From the NCBI GenBank assembly GCA_041485385.1, contig JBGPJM010000276.1, positions 1 through 5,481 of the forward strand: a DNA stretch of 5,481 nucleotides. The letters are read 5' to 3'. A program made the translations under genes and the position numbers. The notes beneath the pieces are model-generated. The model had not been told where the DNA came from. It was given only the letters and a program-made list of their open reading frames with translations, and ran no database searches. The DNA is from JBGPJM01 sp041485385 (GTDB lineage: Bacteria > Planctomycetota > Phycisphaerae > Phycisphaerales > UBA1924). Positions 5,043 through 5,481 of this stretch are shown in pieces; position 1 is the stretch's first letter, and the number at the start of each line of letters is the position of its first letter.

Positions 5043-5481
5043 GTGAGCGTGCGTGACACAGCGGTCATCCTGGTCGGCGCGTGGCTGCTGGGCGCCGGCG
5101 GTGCGCGGGCGCAGCAGGCCGTGACCTTCTACGACGACGGCCAGGTTGCGCTCATCGCTCTGACCAACCCGGGGGTGCAGGAGCCGCCGATCCCGCTCTT
5201 CCGCAACGGCGTGCGGGTGGACGACCCCTCCACCGGCGGTGCCGACCTGTTCGACATCATCGACTTCCACGACCGTGTCGCCGGCACGTCGAGCTACCCG
5301 CTCACGATGGCGGACATCATCGCCAACGGGTACATCCGGCCGCTCGTGCAGCGCGCGGGCGGTACGACCGGCTCCATCGGCACGTCCGTGGTGACCGGCC
5401 CTTCGTTCCGCCCGAGCGGCCAGCCGCTGGACGTCATCCCGGACATGACTCGTGCGGACGTCACCACGACCAACCCCCCCC
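5043..5481 (+). CDS. N-terminal part of a second secreted protein of unknown family (3' end outside window)
   Basis: An open frame with GC-rich third positions runs to the right edge without a stop. It begins with a signal peptide: a short charged start (SVRD), hydrophobic AVILVGAWLLGAGG, then ARA before QQAVTF, a good signal peptidase I site. The mature part includes FYDDGQVALIALTNPG, an acidic FDIIDFHDR segment and PLTMADIIANGYIRP. I do not recognise a family or catalytic motif. There is no ATG at the 5' end. In-frame GTG codons at 5016, 5043 and 5049 are the candidates; I chose 5043 as giving a normal signal peptide length, but no strong Shine-Dalgarno sequence decides it, and GTG 5016 would add nine residues with four arginines. 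Its expected export matches the preceding secreted protein, from which the inverted repeat separates it, so it is probably not in the same tight operon. Confidence 0.65.
   Translation, partial: MSVRDTAVILVGAWLLGAGGARAQQAVTFYDDGQVALIALTNPGVQEPPIPLFRNGVRVDDPSTGGADLFDIIDFHDRVAGTSSYPLTMADIIANGYIRPLVQRAGGTTGSIGTSVVTGPSFRPSGQPLDVIPDMTRADVTTTNPP

Noticed and set aside
5474..5481. Run of eight C at the right edge
   Set aside because: Probably Pro codons continuing past the window, or a sequencing/assembly edge; nothing can be concluded from a run cut by the boundary.
1..5481. CRISPR arrays, tRNA or rRNA genes, transposases, integrases, phage genes or defence genes
   Set aside because: No direct-repeat/spacer pattern, no tRNA-like cloverleaf and no such protein motifs were seen on either strand.

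Overview
This 5.5 kb window is GC-rich and densely coded. Every supported gene lies on the + strand. Two C-terminal dockerin-like EF-hand repeats (motif NSQDFFDFLT, flanked by Cys and ending in AGCP) on a secreted protein are characteristic of Planctomycetes of the Phycisphaerae group. The short CDS overlaps and the pairing of a sugar importer with secreted surface proteins fit that lineage. The assignment rests on recognition of these motifs, not on a database search.

Layout. Positions 1-115 hold the C-terminal end of an unidentified gene. A tight run follows: a 127-residue membrane-anchored protein of unknown function (168-551), an extracellular solute-binding protein of the carbohydrate ABC class (562-1947), and two inner-membrane permeases of the MalF/UgpA and MalG/UgpE types (1944-2876 and 2873-3763). 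The last three are joined by 4-base stop/start overlaps (GTGA, ATGA), so this looks like one operon for uptake of a sugar or oligosaccharide. No ATPase (MalK/UgpC type) is present; it must be encoded elsewhere.

The 220-base gap 3764-3983 holds a plausible sigma-70-type promoter. A near-consensus LacI/CcpA-family operator (3878-3891) overlaps its -10 box, and a small 5'-UTR hairpin follows. This control region precedes a secreted 268-residue protein (3984-4790) with a signal peptide, a probable carbohydrate-binding beta-sandwich and the tandem dockerin-like tail. The arrangement suggests sugar-responsive expression of a surface or exported glycan-binding protein beside an importer for the released sugar. 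The substrate cannot be read from the sequence.

Positions 4791-5042 are non-coding. They hold two small GC-rich hairpins right after the stop codon, then a long imperfect inverted repeat (arms of about 45 bases, 4815-4860 and 4908-4952) that resembles a dispersed intergenic palindromic element. The window closes with the start of a second secreted protein, probably GTG-initiated (about 5043 to the right edge), of unknown family.
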